Source: an uncultured Clostridia bacterium | GTDB lineage: Bacteria; Bacillota; Clostridia; Saccharofermentanales; DTU023 | Direction of reading: 5' to 3' | NCBI GenBank assembly: GCA_937922005.1 | Contig: CAKZWV010000039.1 | Coordinates: 12,290-76,289 of the forward strand | DNA: 64,000 bases | Part shown: positions 22,318-31,568 of the stretch, piece by piece | How the letters are laid out: each line of letters starts with the position of its first letter | How positions within the stretch are numbered: position 1 is the first letter of the stretch | Notes under the pieces: generated by a model | Databases searched by the model: none | Told to the model about the DNA's origin: nothing | The model's input: only the letters and a program-made list of their open reading frames with translations | Position numbers and translations under genes: made by a program

Positions 22318-23283
22318 TTACAGGTCTGTCAGCACCCTCTGCTCCACAAATACTCCAGGATGGGCATCGGTAAAGAGTCGGATCATATTCAAGAAGGTCT
22401 CTGAGAGGTCGGAGGCATAAAAGGTATAGGGAGGTAGGCCCTCGGCCTGGGCGGCCGTCCCAGTGGACAAAAGCCCTGGAGCCAAGAGATGATGGGCCGC
22501 CAAGAGCTCTTTCAGTGCTGGAACGACAATAGCCGAAGGATTATAAATCGTCACATTAGGCCACAAATCTCGAATATCCGCCTCTAACAAGGGATAGTGG
22601 GTACAGGCCAAAACCAGGTGGACCGGCCGGTCTTTCGGCAGGAAATCCTGGAGGCAATAGCGGACCACCTCCCGACTCAGAGGCGTATGGGCATAGCCCT
22701 CCTCCACCAGGGGAACAAAGAGGGGGCAGGCCAGGGTCTGAAAAGACAGGTCCGGACGCCTTGCCTGGAGGGCCTGAGGATAGGCTTTGGCGTTGAGGGT
22801 CACCCGGGTACTAATGATGTGGACAGTAGCCCCCTCTTCCAGATGCTCAGCCAAATAATCCACCGTCGGCGAAATGATCCCCTGAAAGGGAACTTCCGGA
22901 AAGCGTTCTTGCAAATAGGGGAGGGCTGATGCCGACACCGTATTACAAGCAATTAAGATGGCCTTGGCCCCCTTAGCCAGGAGAAAATCGACGATTTCTT
23001 CGGAAAATTTTTGAATGGTCGCCGTTGACTTATCCCCATAGGGGGTCCGAGCTGTGTCGCCAAAGTAAACGAGGGCCTCCTCCCCCAGGACCTCCTCCAT
23101 GGCTTCAATGGTGGTAAGGCCACCAAGCCCCGAGTCAAAGATCCCGATGGGACCAGTTCGGCGGAGGTCCGACCAGGAAGAAGCCTGCTCAGAAAGGCCA
23201 TCTGAATTCGTGGAAGAAGGCCTTGGGGAAGGTCCCGGAGCGCCCTCCGTCCCCCCTATTCTTACTGGGCCTGCTTCTGCCAT
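22318..23283 (-). CDS. murI: Glutamate racemase
   Basis: It converts L- to D-glutamate for peptidoglycan. The family start PIGIFDSGLGGLTTIEAM is followed by YFGDTARTPYGDKS. Both catalytic cysteine motifs are present, IACNTVSASALPYL and LACTHYPLLEADI. The first 45 residues are an extra Ser/Gly-rich leader relative to the usual start near GIFDSG; I find no better internal start codon. The start overlaps the end of the M42 peptidase gene by 22 bases, indicating coupling. Confidence 0.93.
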   Translation of the reverse strand: MAEAGPVRIGGTEGAPGPSPRPSSTNSDGLSEQASSWSDLRRTGPIGIFDSGLGGLTTIEAMEEVLGEEALVYFGDTARTPYGDKSTATIQKFSEEIVDFLLAKGAKAILIACNTVSASALPYLQERFPEVPFQGIISPTVDYLAEHLEEGATVHIISTRVTLNAKAYPQALQARRPDLSFQTLACPLFVPLVEEGYAHTPLSREVVRYCLQDFLPKDRPVHLVLACTHYPLLEADIRDLWPNVTIYNPSAIVVPALKELLAAHHLLAPGLLSTGTAAQAEGLPPYTFYASDLSETFLNMIRLFTDAHPGVFVEQRVLTDL

Positions 23284-24443
23284 AGGAGCTCAAAGTCCTC
23301 AAAGGTCAGGCCAACCAGAGATTTCAAGAGGGAATAGGTATTGGCTACCCCTTCTTCGTGGATCCGCTCATAGCCATGAGAGGCTGCCACCCCGGTTCCA
23401 ACCAAGGCTGTCCGATAATCATGGCCAGCATGGAGGGCGGCGGAGGCATCGCTCCCGTAGAAGGGATAAATATCGACGGCAAATTTCAGTTCCTTTTCCT
23501 CTGCCAGGTGGATGAGGGCTGTGGTGAAATCGTAGTCATAGGGGCCAGAGCTGTCTTTGGCACAAATGGACAGGCAATACTCATCCGTATCCAAATCATC
23601 CCCTACAACGCCCATGTCAACGGCCAGCATATCGACGATGTCTGTTGGATGGCCAGCCGAAGCCCCATGACCCACTTCCTCATAGGTCGTAAAGGCCAAG
23701 TAGGTTTTTCTCTTCAGTTCAACCTTGCCCTGGGCCACTTCCTGGGCCAGGTGGAGGAGCATCCCGGCAGAAGCCTTATCATCCAGGTGGCGACTCTTCA
23801 AAAAGCCAGAGCCTGACAGGCGGGACCGAGTTTCTAAGAAGATAAAGTCACCCTGACGGATGCCCAATTTCTCCACATCCTCCCGATTTTTGACCGGCTC
23901 ATCCAGAACCATTTCCATCGTCTTGTCATTTCGCTCCATGGTCCCCACTTCCCGGCTGGCATGGACAGCTGGATTGGTCAGGCGGATGGTCCCCTCATAG
24001 GTCCGACCTTCTCTGGTAAAGAGGGTGGCATTCTCCTGTTCCACATATTGGAAGGGATAGCCCCCATCCAGGGTCAGCATGAGTCGACCATTCCCCTTGA
24101 TGGAGCGCACAATGAGGCCTAAAGTATCAATATGGGCTGAAAGGAGCAGGGCCTTGGGTTCCGTCCCCCAGTCGCTTGGGGCACCAAGCTTTTTTAGCTC
24201 ACAAAAGACGGTACCTTTATGACTCAGGAAGGGCTCCAAACCCATTTCCTTGAGCTTAGCCACCACCAAAGCCTGGGCCTGGTGGACACAGCCGGTGGGG
24301 CTGGGGGTCTCACAGAGCTTCAGAATCTGCTCCATAATGGCTGGAACTTCAGCCTGGGTCTTCGACCGCAGGTCCTTATTCTCTTCCTTTTGGGGTTGGG
24401 CATAAAATCTCTTATCCGTTAACACAGCTTTCTCCGCTTTCAT
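23262..24443 (-). CDS. M42 family metallopeptidase (glutamyl aminopeptidase-like)
   Basis: This cytosolic dinuclear zinc aminopeptidase has 393 residues. The metal and catalytic motifs occur in order: SAHIDTLG (His ligand and Asp), SRHLDDKAS (bridging Asp), TYEEVGHGAS (catalytic Glu and ligand), AVDMGVVG (Asp) and ASHGYERIHE (last His). Such enzymes form dodecameric tetrahedral shells that trim peptides. The first 35 residues are a non-conserved leader. It is upstream of murI and overlaps it. Confidence 0.9.
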   Translation of the reverse strand: MKAEKAVLTDKRFYAQPQKEENKDLRSKTQAEVPAIMEQILKLCETPSPTGCVHQAQALVVAKLKEMGLEPFLSHKGTVFCELKKLGAPSDWGTEPKALLLSAHIDTLGLIVRSIKGNGRLMLTLDGGYPFQYVEQENATLFTREGRTYEGTIRLTNPAVHASREVGTMERNDKTMEMVLDEPVKNREDVEKLGIRQGDFIFLETRSRLSGSGFLKSRHLDDKASAGMLLHLAQEVAQGKVELKRKTYLAFTTYEEVGHGASAGHPTDIVDMLAVDMGVVGDDLDTDEYCLSICAKDSSGPYDYDFTTALIHLAEEKELKFAVDIYPFYGSDASAALHAGHDYRTALVGTGVAASHGYERIHEEGVANTYSLLKSLVGLTFEDFELLWQKQAQ

Positions 24444-24574
24444 AAATCCTCCTTAGATTGAGGGCAAGGTTCTCCTTACCCAGTGGGTAAAATGAGAGAG
24501 CTGGGAGACCAGAAGTCCGTCCCTAGCTAGCTCATAACTTCTTTCAGTGTACAAGGACGCCGGGATTATTTCAA

Positions 24575-24610
24575 TAAAAAGGACCGCCTTACTCAGCAAG
24601 CAAGACGGTC
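24575..24610 (-). terminator. Terminator of the ABC operon
   Basis: On the minus strand GACCGTCTT pairs with AAGGCGGTC around an 11-base loop, followed by CTTTTTA. It lies 39 bases after the permease stop codon. Confidence 0.85.
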
Positions 24611-24648
24611 ACCAGGTCAAAAGCGCTTAAAACAGCGCAGGATTATCT

Positions 24649-26106
24649 TTATTCATTCCGTAAGGCAGCTAGGGCCGAGAGTTTCATGGCCCGATTGGCG
24701 GGCATGAGGCCTGAGAGCATACCAATAAAGGTGGAAAACAGAATGGCGATAATGGCCAAATCTGGGTGAATCACGGAGAGTTTGATGGCCTCGCCTTCCG
24801 CACCCCCAAAGGGGAGATTGCCGCTTTGGCCAAATTTGGCGATCAGCTGGTTGATCAGAGCCGAAATCCCGTAGGAAGCACCTAGACCAAAGACCCCGCC
24901 GATAAAGCCGATCATGGTCGCTTCAGCCAGGAAAAGGGAGCGAATGTTAGAGAGGCTACAGCCTAAAACCTTATAGACTCCAATCTCCTTGGTCCGCTCA
25001 TAGATGGACATCATCATGGTGTTGGCGATGCCGATGGCGGCGACGAGGAGGGAAATCCCTCCAATACCACCTAAAATCGCCTGAGAGATCGCCCCAAATT
25101 GCTCCATGGGCTTGACATATTCCAGGGCCGAGCTTGTATTGTAACCCAGAGCCCGAATGTCATCCTGGACCTTTTCCGTTGACTCTAGGTCGTCGGTCTC
25201 CACGATCGCATAGCTATAATTCACCGGTCCCCGAGGCCGCCCCTTCTTGTCAGCCTTCTGTCCAGGCAAGGCCTTGCCCTTATAAATTCTCTTCAAGAAG
25301 GCCATAAAAGGCTCGATATCTGTCATAATTCGATACGAATATTGGTCCATCGTAGCACTTCGCTTGATCATGGCATCGGCTTTGAGGGGGTATTTTTTCG
25401 GTTTAGAGGTCACTACCTTGGCATTGGGATCCGGGTATTGCGACTGATAATACTCGTCGACCTGAAAAATGACAAAAACATTGGTATCAATCAAATCGAC
25501 CTTGGCCTTGCGATGCTTCAAATACTCTTCATAACTTTCGTAGTTGAACATATCGTCATCACTGTCGCCTTTGGGATTATAGAAGTTAAAGGGCACCTCT
25601 GAACCCACCAGGAAAGGAAAGCCCAGGCCACTAGCGCCCTTCCCCTCTTGGGGCCAGTCTCCCCTCTCAAAACTCATCTTTAAACTCTGCAAATACTCCA
25701 GCGGGTAGGCCGTTATGGTGGACTGGGTCTCATAGGACCCTTGTTTCATCATGATTTGGGTTTCGAAAACAGGGACTACCTGTTTGACGTTGGGAATATT
25801 TGCTAATTCGGGAAGGGTGCTATCATTGATGGTTTTGCCTTCGTCCTCTTTGCTACTGCCCTTGTCGGGCCTGGCACCTGGCATCCCTCCTCCCCTATGT
25901 TCAGAATTCGAACGCACGGTGATCTGGGTCAGGGACCCGATATCCGCTAAATTGCTGCGGATGAGTTCCCTTTGTCCAACCCCGATGGAGATCATGACGA
26001 CGATGGAGGTGGTCCCGATAAAGACCCCTAAGATCGTCAAGATGGTCCGCCACTTCCGTCGCCAGAGGTTGCGTAGGCTCATCCCTAAGATATCTGATGG
26101 TTTCAT
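24649..26106 (-). CDS. MacB-type ABC transporter permease
   Basis: The layout is that of FtsX/MacB permeases. A first helix at about 18-40 (TILGVFIGTTSIVVMISIG) is preceded by SLRNLWRRKWRT. A large extracytoplasmic domain of about 300 residues follows, then three C-terminal helices with MSIYERTKEIGVYKVLG, the classic cytoplasmic coupling motif. Such proteins do not usually carry solutes through the membrane but couple ATP hydrolysis to work outside it (mechanotransmission). The start overlaps the CARDB-like gene end by 4 bases (ATGA). It works with the ATPase at 28415-29428. Confidence 0.9.
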   Translation of the reverse strand: MKPSDILGMSLRNLWRRKWRTILTILGVFIGTTSIVVMISIGVGQRELIRSNLADIGSLTQITVRSNSEHRGGGMPGARPDKGSSKEDEGKTINDSTLPELANIPNVKQVVPVFETQIMMKQGSYETQSTITAYPLEYLQSLKMSFERGDWPQEGKGASGLGFPFLVGSEVPFNFYNPKGDSDDDMFNYESYEEYLKHRKAKVDLIDTNVFVIFQVDEYYQSQYPDPNAKVVTSKPKKYPLKADAMIKRSATMDQYSYRIMTDIEPFMAFLKRIYKGKALPGQKADKKGRPRGPVNYSYAIVETDDLESTEKVQDDIRALGYNTSSALEYVKPMEQFGAISQAILGGIGGISLLVAAIGIANTMMMSIYERTKEIGVYKVLGCSLSNIRSLFLAEATMIGFIGGVFGLGASYGISALINQLIAKFGQSGNLPFGGAEGEAIKLSVIHPDLAIIAILFSTFIGMLSGLMPANRAMKLSALAALRNE

Positions 26107-28406
26107 CGGGCAAAGCCTCCTCTAGGGTCTTGCGTTCTAGGGTCTTGGTTCCTAGGATCTTGATACCTAGGGTCTTGATACCTGGGATCCAGCCTCGGGT
26201 CCTGGTTTCTTGGGTCCATCCTGGGATCTACCCTCGGGTCTTGGCCGGTAGGATACTGGGCTGCAGGGTACTGGGCCTTAGGATTTGCGGTCGCGCTTTC
26301 TTCGCTTTGCAGGAGGGCCAATTCCTCTTCTAGTTTTTTCTTCTCCTTATGGCGCTTCCGCCAGATAACAAGGACAATAATCAGGAGGAGTCCGCCAACG
26401 ACCCCCGCCACAATAAGTTTCCAGGAGCCTCCTGGGGCCTTGCCGTCCGGCCCCATCCCGTCGGGTCCCATCCCATCAGGGCCCATACCGTCGGGGCCCA
26501 TGCCATCAGGGCCCATGCCATCAGGACCCATCCCATCAGGGCCAGGACCCATCCCATTGGGGCCTCCATCCTGGCCACCTGAAGGATCGGTGATCATCAA
26601 AGTAAATTCTTTGTCGATGGATTTTAGGGCACCCTCACTGTCTTCATATGTAATAGTGATTTTGATGGGTTTGTCTGGAGTGGAGGCAGCCTTGCCCTGG
26701 ACCATCATATCCACCTCTTTGCTGGATCCGGCTTCCACGTTACCCACAAAGAACTCTTGGCGGACAAGGGGGGACTCATCGGGAATGAGCACGCTGACAT
26801 TGGAGAGGGGGTTTTTTCCCTTGTTGAGAATGGAGAACATGAGGTTGGCTTCGCCACCCACCATGATTTCTCCTGGATTTAGGGAAAATTCGGTGAAATC
26901 TACCCGATCTTCCTGGACGATGCGTAGGGAGATCTCTTCACTAGCTTGGAAGGGGTGAGCCTTGGCATCCTCATAGTCAATCTGCAGGTTCAATCCATAG
27001 AGACCAGCTTGGACTGTGGCGGAGCTAGTAAACTCCAAGGAAATCTCTTTACTTTCCTCAGCCCCAATCTCTGGCAGGAAGAGGGAAGATGCCCCGTTCA
27101 CCGGAAGGAAAGGCTTTTCGTTGCCCACAGGAGCAAAGTTGAGACGGATGTTATTGACAGAAGTTACTTTTGAGGTGTTCTTCAAGGTAACGTATAGGGT
27201 GAATTTGCTTCCCCCTTGGATCTTCTCTGGGTCAGTGCGGAAGCCCTCATTGATGATTCTGGGGACCGGCATGGGTTTTTCTGTGGTCTGCTCGGTCTCC
27301 TCCTTGTCTTTTTTCCCCTGGAGGTAGAAATACATCGACTGGATACTTTCCGAAAAGGCATCATCCCCCAACTGGCATGTAATTTTGAAATCTACTTTCT
27401 TGTAGCCGGTCGTGATATCATCGCGGACTTGTAAATTGCCATAGTTGACCAGCATACTCGACCCACCATCATAGCCCGGATAGGCTAGACTTCCAGCCGG
27501 AAAAAGATAGGCATTCACCATCTGGGTATAGTCGCTCTGAGTTAGGATGAAGGGGAAGGAATCGGCATCCGTAGATATGACTGGGGCAATCGTTACGATC
27601 CGAATGGGATCGTCTCCTCGGTTGACCAAGGGAATCTGTACGTTGATAACATCCCCAAAGCGGGCCCGGGGCACATCCCCCTGTTTGACTTGGATCAAAG
27701 GATTTTTCGTCTTAGGTCCTGTCGTCTCAGTCTCTTTCGGGGCCTGAGTGGGGGCTGTCTGGGCAGTCCGATTATCCCGGATGGGTTCCCCCTGGCCGCT
27801 ATCGGACACGTACACATAAAGATTCAAATTACAGGTTACCATCTCATTGGATCCCTTTTCTTTGACGTCAGTCACCGAAAAGGGAATGCTGTAGTAACCT
27901 GGAGGACTTAACGGGTGAACCATAAGTTTGCCAAAGGAAACTTCACCCGTCATCTCATTTCCGGAAGTCTGAACATTCTCCAAGTAATAAGTTTTTTCAA
28001 CCTCAAAGGGGAAGCTCTTAGGATCGGCCACGGCCTGCATTTGGACAGAAGCCTTTTTACTCAAGGGTTTTCCATCCTGGCGGGTGATGTGAACTTGCGG
28101 GTTAAAATACCGGCCTGCATCTAAGCTGGGGATGCCGCCCCCAAAGCCTGACCAGTCAATAACCAAGGCACTTGTTGCCAAATTTTCCCCGCCGCCTGGG
28201 GGCGGTACGGGAGCGGTCTCCTTTGGGCTGACTGGCAGAGTCGGGGTAGATTGCTTTTCTTCTGCCAAAACGAAGGCTTGAAAGGGAAAAAAGGCAAGAA
28301 AGAATAAGGCAAAGAGGCCAAATGAAAGCCCTAAGGCCTCATACCTGGTCTTGCTAGTTGGTTTAAGGGAATGGCCCCAAGGGGCCTGATGAGATGAAAA
28401 AGGCAT
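26103..28406 (-). CDS. Secreted membrane-anchored CARDB-like protein of the ABC system
   Basis: The protein has 767 residues. A signal segment lies at about 25-48 (GLFALFFLAFFPFQAFVLA). A long extracytoplasmic region with several Ig-like CARDB/NEW3-type domains follows (for example RIINEGFRTDPEKIQGGSK and FSLNPGEIMVGGEANLMFS). A run of seven GPDGMGP-type heptads sits at about 615-658, with a membrane helix at about 662-685. A cytoplasmic tail ends in QDPR/DPRNQDPR repeats. It is encoded between the ATPase and permease genes, so it is probably the external adaptor or load-bearing partner. The substrate is unknown. The start has only a weak ribosome site. Confidence 0.75.
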   Translation of the reverse strand: MPFSSHQAPWGHSLKPTSKTRYEALGLSFGLFALFFLAFFPFQAFVLAEEKQSTPTLPVSPKETAPVPPPGGGENLATSALVIDWSGFGGGIPSLDAGRYFNPQVHITRQDGKPLSKKASVQMQAVADPKSFPFEVEKTYYLENVQTSGNEMTGEVSFGKLMVHPLSPPGYYSIPFSVTDVKEKGSNEMVTCNLNLYVYVSDSGQGEPIRDNRTAQTAPTQAPKETETTGPKTKNPLIQVKQGDVPRARFGDVINVQIPLVNRGDDPIRIVTIAPVISTDADSFPFILTQSDYTQMVNAYLFPAGSLAYPGYDGGSSMLVNYGNLQVRDDITTGYKKVDFKITCQLGDDAFSESIQSMYFYLQGKKDKEETEQTTEKPMPVPRIINEGFRTDPEKIQGGSKFTLYVTLKNTSKVTSVNNIRLNFAPVGNEKPFLPVNGASSLFLPEIGAEESKEISLEFTSSATVQAGLYGLNLQIDYEDAKAHPFQASEEISLRIVQEDRVDFTEFSLNPGEIMVGGEANLMFSILNKGKNPLSNVSVLIPDESPLVRQEFFVGNVEAGSSKEVDMMVQGKAASTPDKPIKITITYEDSEGALKSIDKEFTLMITDPSGGQDGGPNGMGPGPDGMGPDGMGPDGMGPDGMGPDGMGPDGMGPDGKAPGGSWKLIVAGVVGGLLLIIVLVIWRKRHKEKKKLEEELALLQSEESATANPKAQYPAAQYPTGQDPRVDPRMDPRNQDPRLDPRYQDPRYQDPRNQDPRTQDPRGGFAR

Positions 28407-28414
28407 GTATGCAC

Positions 28415-29428
28415 CTAACCTTTCTTGCGAAAATAGGATTCTTGAGGGGATGAGGGACGGGAAAAGCCTGCGGACTCCGGAGTTTCTTCGATCTCCTCTA
28501 CAGGTTGACCCAGGACTGGGTCTTTATTAATGCTGGGCCAAGGGCCTGCTACAGGACTGGGGTTGATGACCGGCTCAGGAACCGGGGGAGGGATTATTGG
28601 TGGCTGAGCATGGTAGCCTTCCGTCCCTCGGGTGACCGACACCAGGTGGCCGTCCAGGATCCGAAAGATCCGGTCGGCAAACTGGGCCAAATAGTCATCG
28701 TGGGTGACCATTACCATGGTCTGCTTATTTTTCTTGGAAATCTCCTGCAAAAGCTGCATAATCTCTCGTGAAGTCTTGGAATCGAGGTTCCCGGTAGGCT
28801 CGTCGGCAAAGACGATTTCCGGGGCAACAACCAAGGCACGGGCAATGCCCACTCGTTGTTGCTGACCACCGGACATCTCGCTGGGCCGGTGTTTTTGGTA
28901 CTTTTCAAGGCCCACTAGGCGGATCATAGATTCCGCCTTGGCTCGTCGCACCTTTCCGCCTTGGCCCTTGAAGATCAGGGGTAGAATGACGTTTTCGAGA
29001 GCTGTCAAAGAGGAAATGAGGTTGAAGGATTGGAAGATAAAGCCGATCTTGTTCCGACGGAAGCGGACGATTTTTTTCTCGTTCATCTTCGTAATGTCGG
29101 AGCCCGCCAATTCCACCAAGCCCATGGTCGGCTTTTCGAGGCCGGCTAACATATTGAGAAGGGTTGATTTGCCAGAACCGGAAGCACCGACTACCGCACA
29201 AAATTCTCCCTTGGCCACGTCAAAACTGACTCCATCCAGGGCTTTGACTCTGGTCCGACCCATTTGGTAGTATTTGCGGAGATTTCTTACCCGTATTTCT
29301 ACCTCCTGGTCCGGGGGCAGGCAGGCCAACTTGGTGATCTCAGGATCCTGAGTCGCTCCCAGATGCTGGACCTGCTGGGCTTCCAGGAGGGCAATTTTCT
29401 TTTTTAGTGCTTTCTTTTTCCCAAACAT
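28415..29428 (-). CDS. ABC transporter ATP-binding protein (MacB/LolD family)
   Basis: The ATPase has 337 residues: Walker A GASGSGKST at 81-89, Q-loop FIFQSFNLI, signature MSGGQQQR at 185-192 and Walker B IVFADEPTGNLDS from 205. The spacing is typical of the MacB/LolD subfamily. It carries a 40-residue basic N-terminal leader and a Pro-rich C-terminal tail of about 70 residues beyond the normal domain. The ATG at 29428 has GGGAG before it; the longer open frame to 29635 covers the promoter and is rejected. It is the first gene of the three-gene operon. Confidence 0.92.
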   Translation of the reverse strand: MFGKKKALKKKIALLEAQQVQHLGATQDPEITKLACLPPDQEVEIRVRNLRKYYQMGRTRVKALDGVSFDVAKGEFCAVVGASGSGKSTLLNMLAGLEKPTMGLVELAGSDITKMNEKKIVRFRRNKIGFIFQSFNLISSLTALENVILPLIFKGQGGKVRRAKAESMIRLVGLEKYQKHRPSEMSGGQQQRVGIARALVVAPEIVFADEPTGNLDSKTSREIMQLLQEISKKNKQTMVMVTHDDYLAQFADRIFRILDGHLVSVTRGTEGYHAQPPIIPPPVPEPVINPSPVAGPWPSINKDPVLGQPVEEIEETPESAGFSRPSSPQESYFRKKG

Positions 29429-29572
29429 CTTGGTCTCCCTTATCCTTCGGTCCTTTCCTAAGGCTGCATTTCCTAAGGCTGCATTGGATTTTTGCAAAGC
29501 TTCGAAAGGCGTCAAACATCCCTGCGCACCTTGAAGAGTCGTCGTGTGGACAGGACCTCTTGTCACTCTCCT

Positions 29573-29601
29573 ATTGTAAAAGACCCGTTCTCGCATCGCA
29601 A
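29573..29601 (-). promoter_or_regulatory. Promoter of the ABC operon
   Basis: On the minus strand TTGCGA (29596-29601) and TACAAT (29573-29578) are separated by 17 bases, about 145 bases before the ATPase ATG. Confidence 0.65.
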
Positions 29602-29634
29602 CTTTCACCTCTATTTTGATAGGCTTTTGTAACA

Positions 29635-29676
29635 CAAAAAGAGATACCCCTTCTTCTATCAGAAGAGGTATCTCTT
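29635..29676 (-). terminator. Terminator of the serS-yebC-NTPase operon
   Basis: On the minus strand AAGAGATACC pairs with GGTATCTCTT, and the inner TCTTC pairs with GAAGA; TTTTTG follows. The gap 29677-29817 before the gene end shows nothing else. Confidence 0.85.
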
Positions 29677-29817
29677 ATAAGCCTCACTTAACTCATAGGC
29701 TAAAATCAGGCATGATAGGGGAGTCGTCCGGCCCTGGAAAACCAGCTGGAGCATGACCAGACGAAAAAAATGAAATTAAGAAATTTGTTAAAGATGTAGG
29801 GCTGCTGTTATACGTTG

Positions 29818-30852
29818 TTACGGAGCTGTTACTAAGACGGGTCCTAGGTCCTGGAGTTCCTGTTGGACGACTGCCCCCTGATCTGCCACCAACTTGACCG
29901 CCGCCACATCGACTCCCAGGACGTTAATGGTCGTATAGGTCTCGATCTCCCAGGCTGCCCGCTCCTGGGCAAGCATAAGGACCTCCGTCGCCTGATAGCC
30001 AAAATACAAAGCCAAGTCCAGGCGGACAAAGATCCCATAGGCCTCCTTGGTCATCCGATAGTCAACCAGGCCCGCAAAACCCGGTACATCTGCCAGGCCG
30101 ATTTGGAGCATTTGGGCCAGGGCCTCATCTGCAATATAATAGTTGCCAATACTGGAGAACTCCGGACGAACTACGGTCTTATTCTCTAAATTGCCCCGGT
30201 CTGGCTCCTCGGCCTTAGCTCGGACAAAATTCTTTTTCAATAAGCCCAGAGATTCCGTCAAATACCCCGAAAACTCATGTTTTATCTCAATATTGGGGAC
30301 TGGGATCGTATGCTTACCCTGGATGCGGCGGACCTCCCGGGCCTTGTCCATCTCCTCGGGCGTCGCAACAGATTCAATATAAATGATCTCTTCTGGCATC
30401 CCCAGGTTCAGGTTTTCGCAGATCCGATCAACCATCCGGACCGAAGTCCCCAAAATGAGCAAGCGCTTCGGCCGATAGCGCACCAAAATCCTTTGGACCT
30501 GGTGAACTTTGACTGGATCGTCAAAAATCGCCGTCCGCACCGCCTCCATCTTATTGGAGGCTTTCTTAGCCGTGGTTCCCGCCATAATCCGGGACTCCCA
30601 AATCAGGAGTCCGTCATCGATAATCCAAGAAATACCACGCTCTCCGGCAATTTTCCAGACCTTAGTACTCTTACCCGTCCCCGATGGCCCTACAAATCCC
30701 ATGACTTCTATTTGTCGAAGTTCATTTTGTAGGGTCCAACTTGCGAGGTCGTAGCCTCTGGACTTTTTGTGTGATCCGCTCGAAATTTTAGGCCTCTCCT
30801 GACGTCCTGCTCCAATTGTCGAAAACATCTTGGACATCGTCGTTGTCATCAA
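29818..30852 (-). CDS. P-loop NTPase fused to an Asp23/Gls24-like domain
   Basis: The protein has up to 344 residues. The N-terminal half contains a Walker A motif (VGPSGTGKST) and an ATPase-like core with WIIDDGLLIWESRI. The C-terminal 110 residues (from NYYIADEALAQMLQI through YTTINVLGVDVAAVKLV) have the alternating pattern of Asp23/Gls24 envelope-stress proteins. Asp23 domains often localise proteins to the membrane, so a nucleotide-dependent regulator in envelope stress is an inference. The start is unclear: the open frame overlaps yebC by 65 bases, and no Shine-Dalgarno site is seen inside it. A later start would cut close to the P-loop. Confidence 0.7.
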   Translation of the reverse strand: MMTTTMSKMFSTIGAGRQERPKISSGSHKKSRGYDLASWTLQNELRQIEVMGFVGPSGTGKSTKVWKIAGERGISWIIDDGLLIWESRIMAGTTAKKASNKMEAVRTAIFDDPVKVHQVQRILVRYRPKRLLILGTSVRMVDRICENLNLGMPEEIIYIESVATPEEMDKAREVRRIQGKHTIPVPNIEIKHEFSGYLTESLGLLKKNFVRAKAEEPDRGNLENKTVVRPEFSSIGNYYIADEALAQMLQIGLADVPGFAGLVDYRMTKEAYGIFVRLDLALYFGYQATEVLMLAQERAAWEIETYTTINVLGVDVAAVKLVADQGAVVQQELQDLGPVLVTAP

Positions 30853-31531
30853 AAGCCTCTAACATGGCCTCCATCTGATTAATATTTTCCTGACTTTTGA
30901 TTTCCACCGTCGTCAAGGGGACCGGACCCAAGCGCATTTCTAGGAACTCGTAGCCTTTCCCCTGCAAATACTCCAGCACCCCGTGGTAGGCTCCCGGCTC
31001 CGTATAGATCACATAAGCTTCAGGATCATCCGTATTCACGTCACTGGCACCCCCTTCAAGGGCGTCCATCATAACCTGATCTTCATCAGGATATTCTTCC
31101 CGGTCTAGGGCAAAGTAACCTTTGGTCTCAAAGAGGAAGGTCACAGACCCGTTCGAACCCAGGTTCCCGCCGTACTTATTAAAGATATGGCGGACATCGC
31201 CAGCCGTCCGATTTTTGTTATTGGTCAGAGCGTGGACCATCAAGGCAATGCCTTCGGGGCCATAGCCCTCGTAGGTGATAGGCTCATAGTCTGCACCCTC
31301 GCTCGAACTGGAGGCCTTGCTGATCGATCTTTTAATGCTTTCGTTGGGCATGTTGTTGGCTTTAGCCTTGGCAATGGCATCACTCAAGGAGGAGTTGGCC
31401 GCCGGATCAGGTCCTCCCATCCGGACGGCTACTTGGATTTCCCGCCCCAGCTTCGTAAAGATCTTTCCTTTGGCTGCATCTGCAGCGCCTTTTTTTCTTT
31501 TAATGTTATTCCATTTGGAATGTCCTGACAT
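30788..31531 (-). CDS. yebC: YebC/PmpR family protein
   Basis: The start MSGHSKWNNIKRKKGAADAA is diagnostic, with LTNNKNRTAGDVRHIFNKYG and GSVTFLFETKG in the middle. The length of 247 is normal. YebC proteins were described as DNA-binding regulators; more recently some were reported to help ribosomes through proline stretches, which would fit the many Pro-rich proteins in this window. It is in an operon with serS, the Nudix protein and yigZ. Confidence 0.95.
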   Translation of the reverse strand: MSGHSKWNNIKRKKGAADAAKGKIFTKLGREIQVAVRMGGPDPAANSSLSDAIAKAKANNMPNESIKRSISKASSSSEGADYEPITYEGYGPEGIALMVHALTNNKNRTAGDVRHIFNKYGGNLGSNGSVTFLFETKGYFALDREEYPDEDQVMMDALEGGASDVNTDDPEAYVIYTEPGAYHGVLEYLQGKGYEFLEMRLGPVPLTTVEIKSQENINQMEAMLEAFDDNDDVQDVFDNWSRTSGEA

Positions 31532-31568
31532 CTTGTATCCTCCTAAATTCGTACAAAATTCTTTATTG

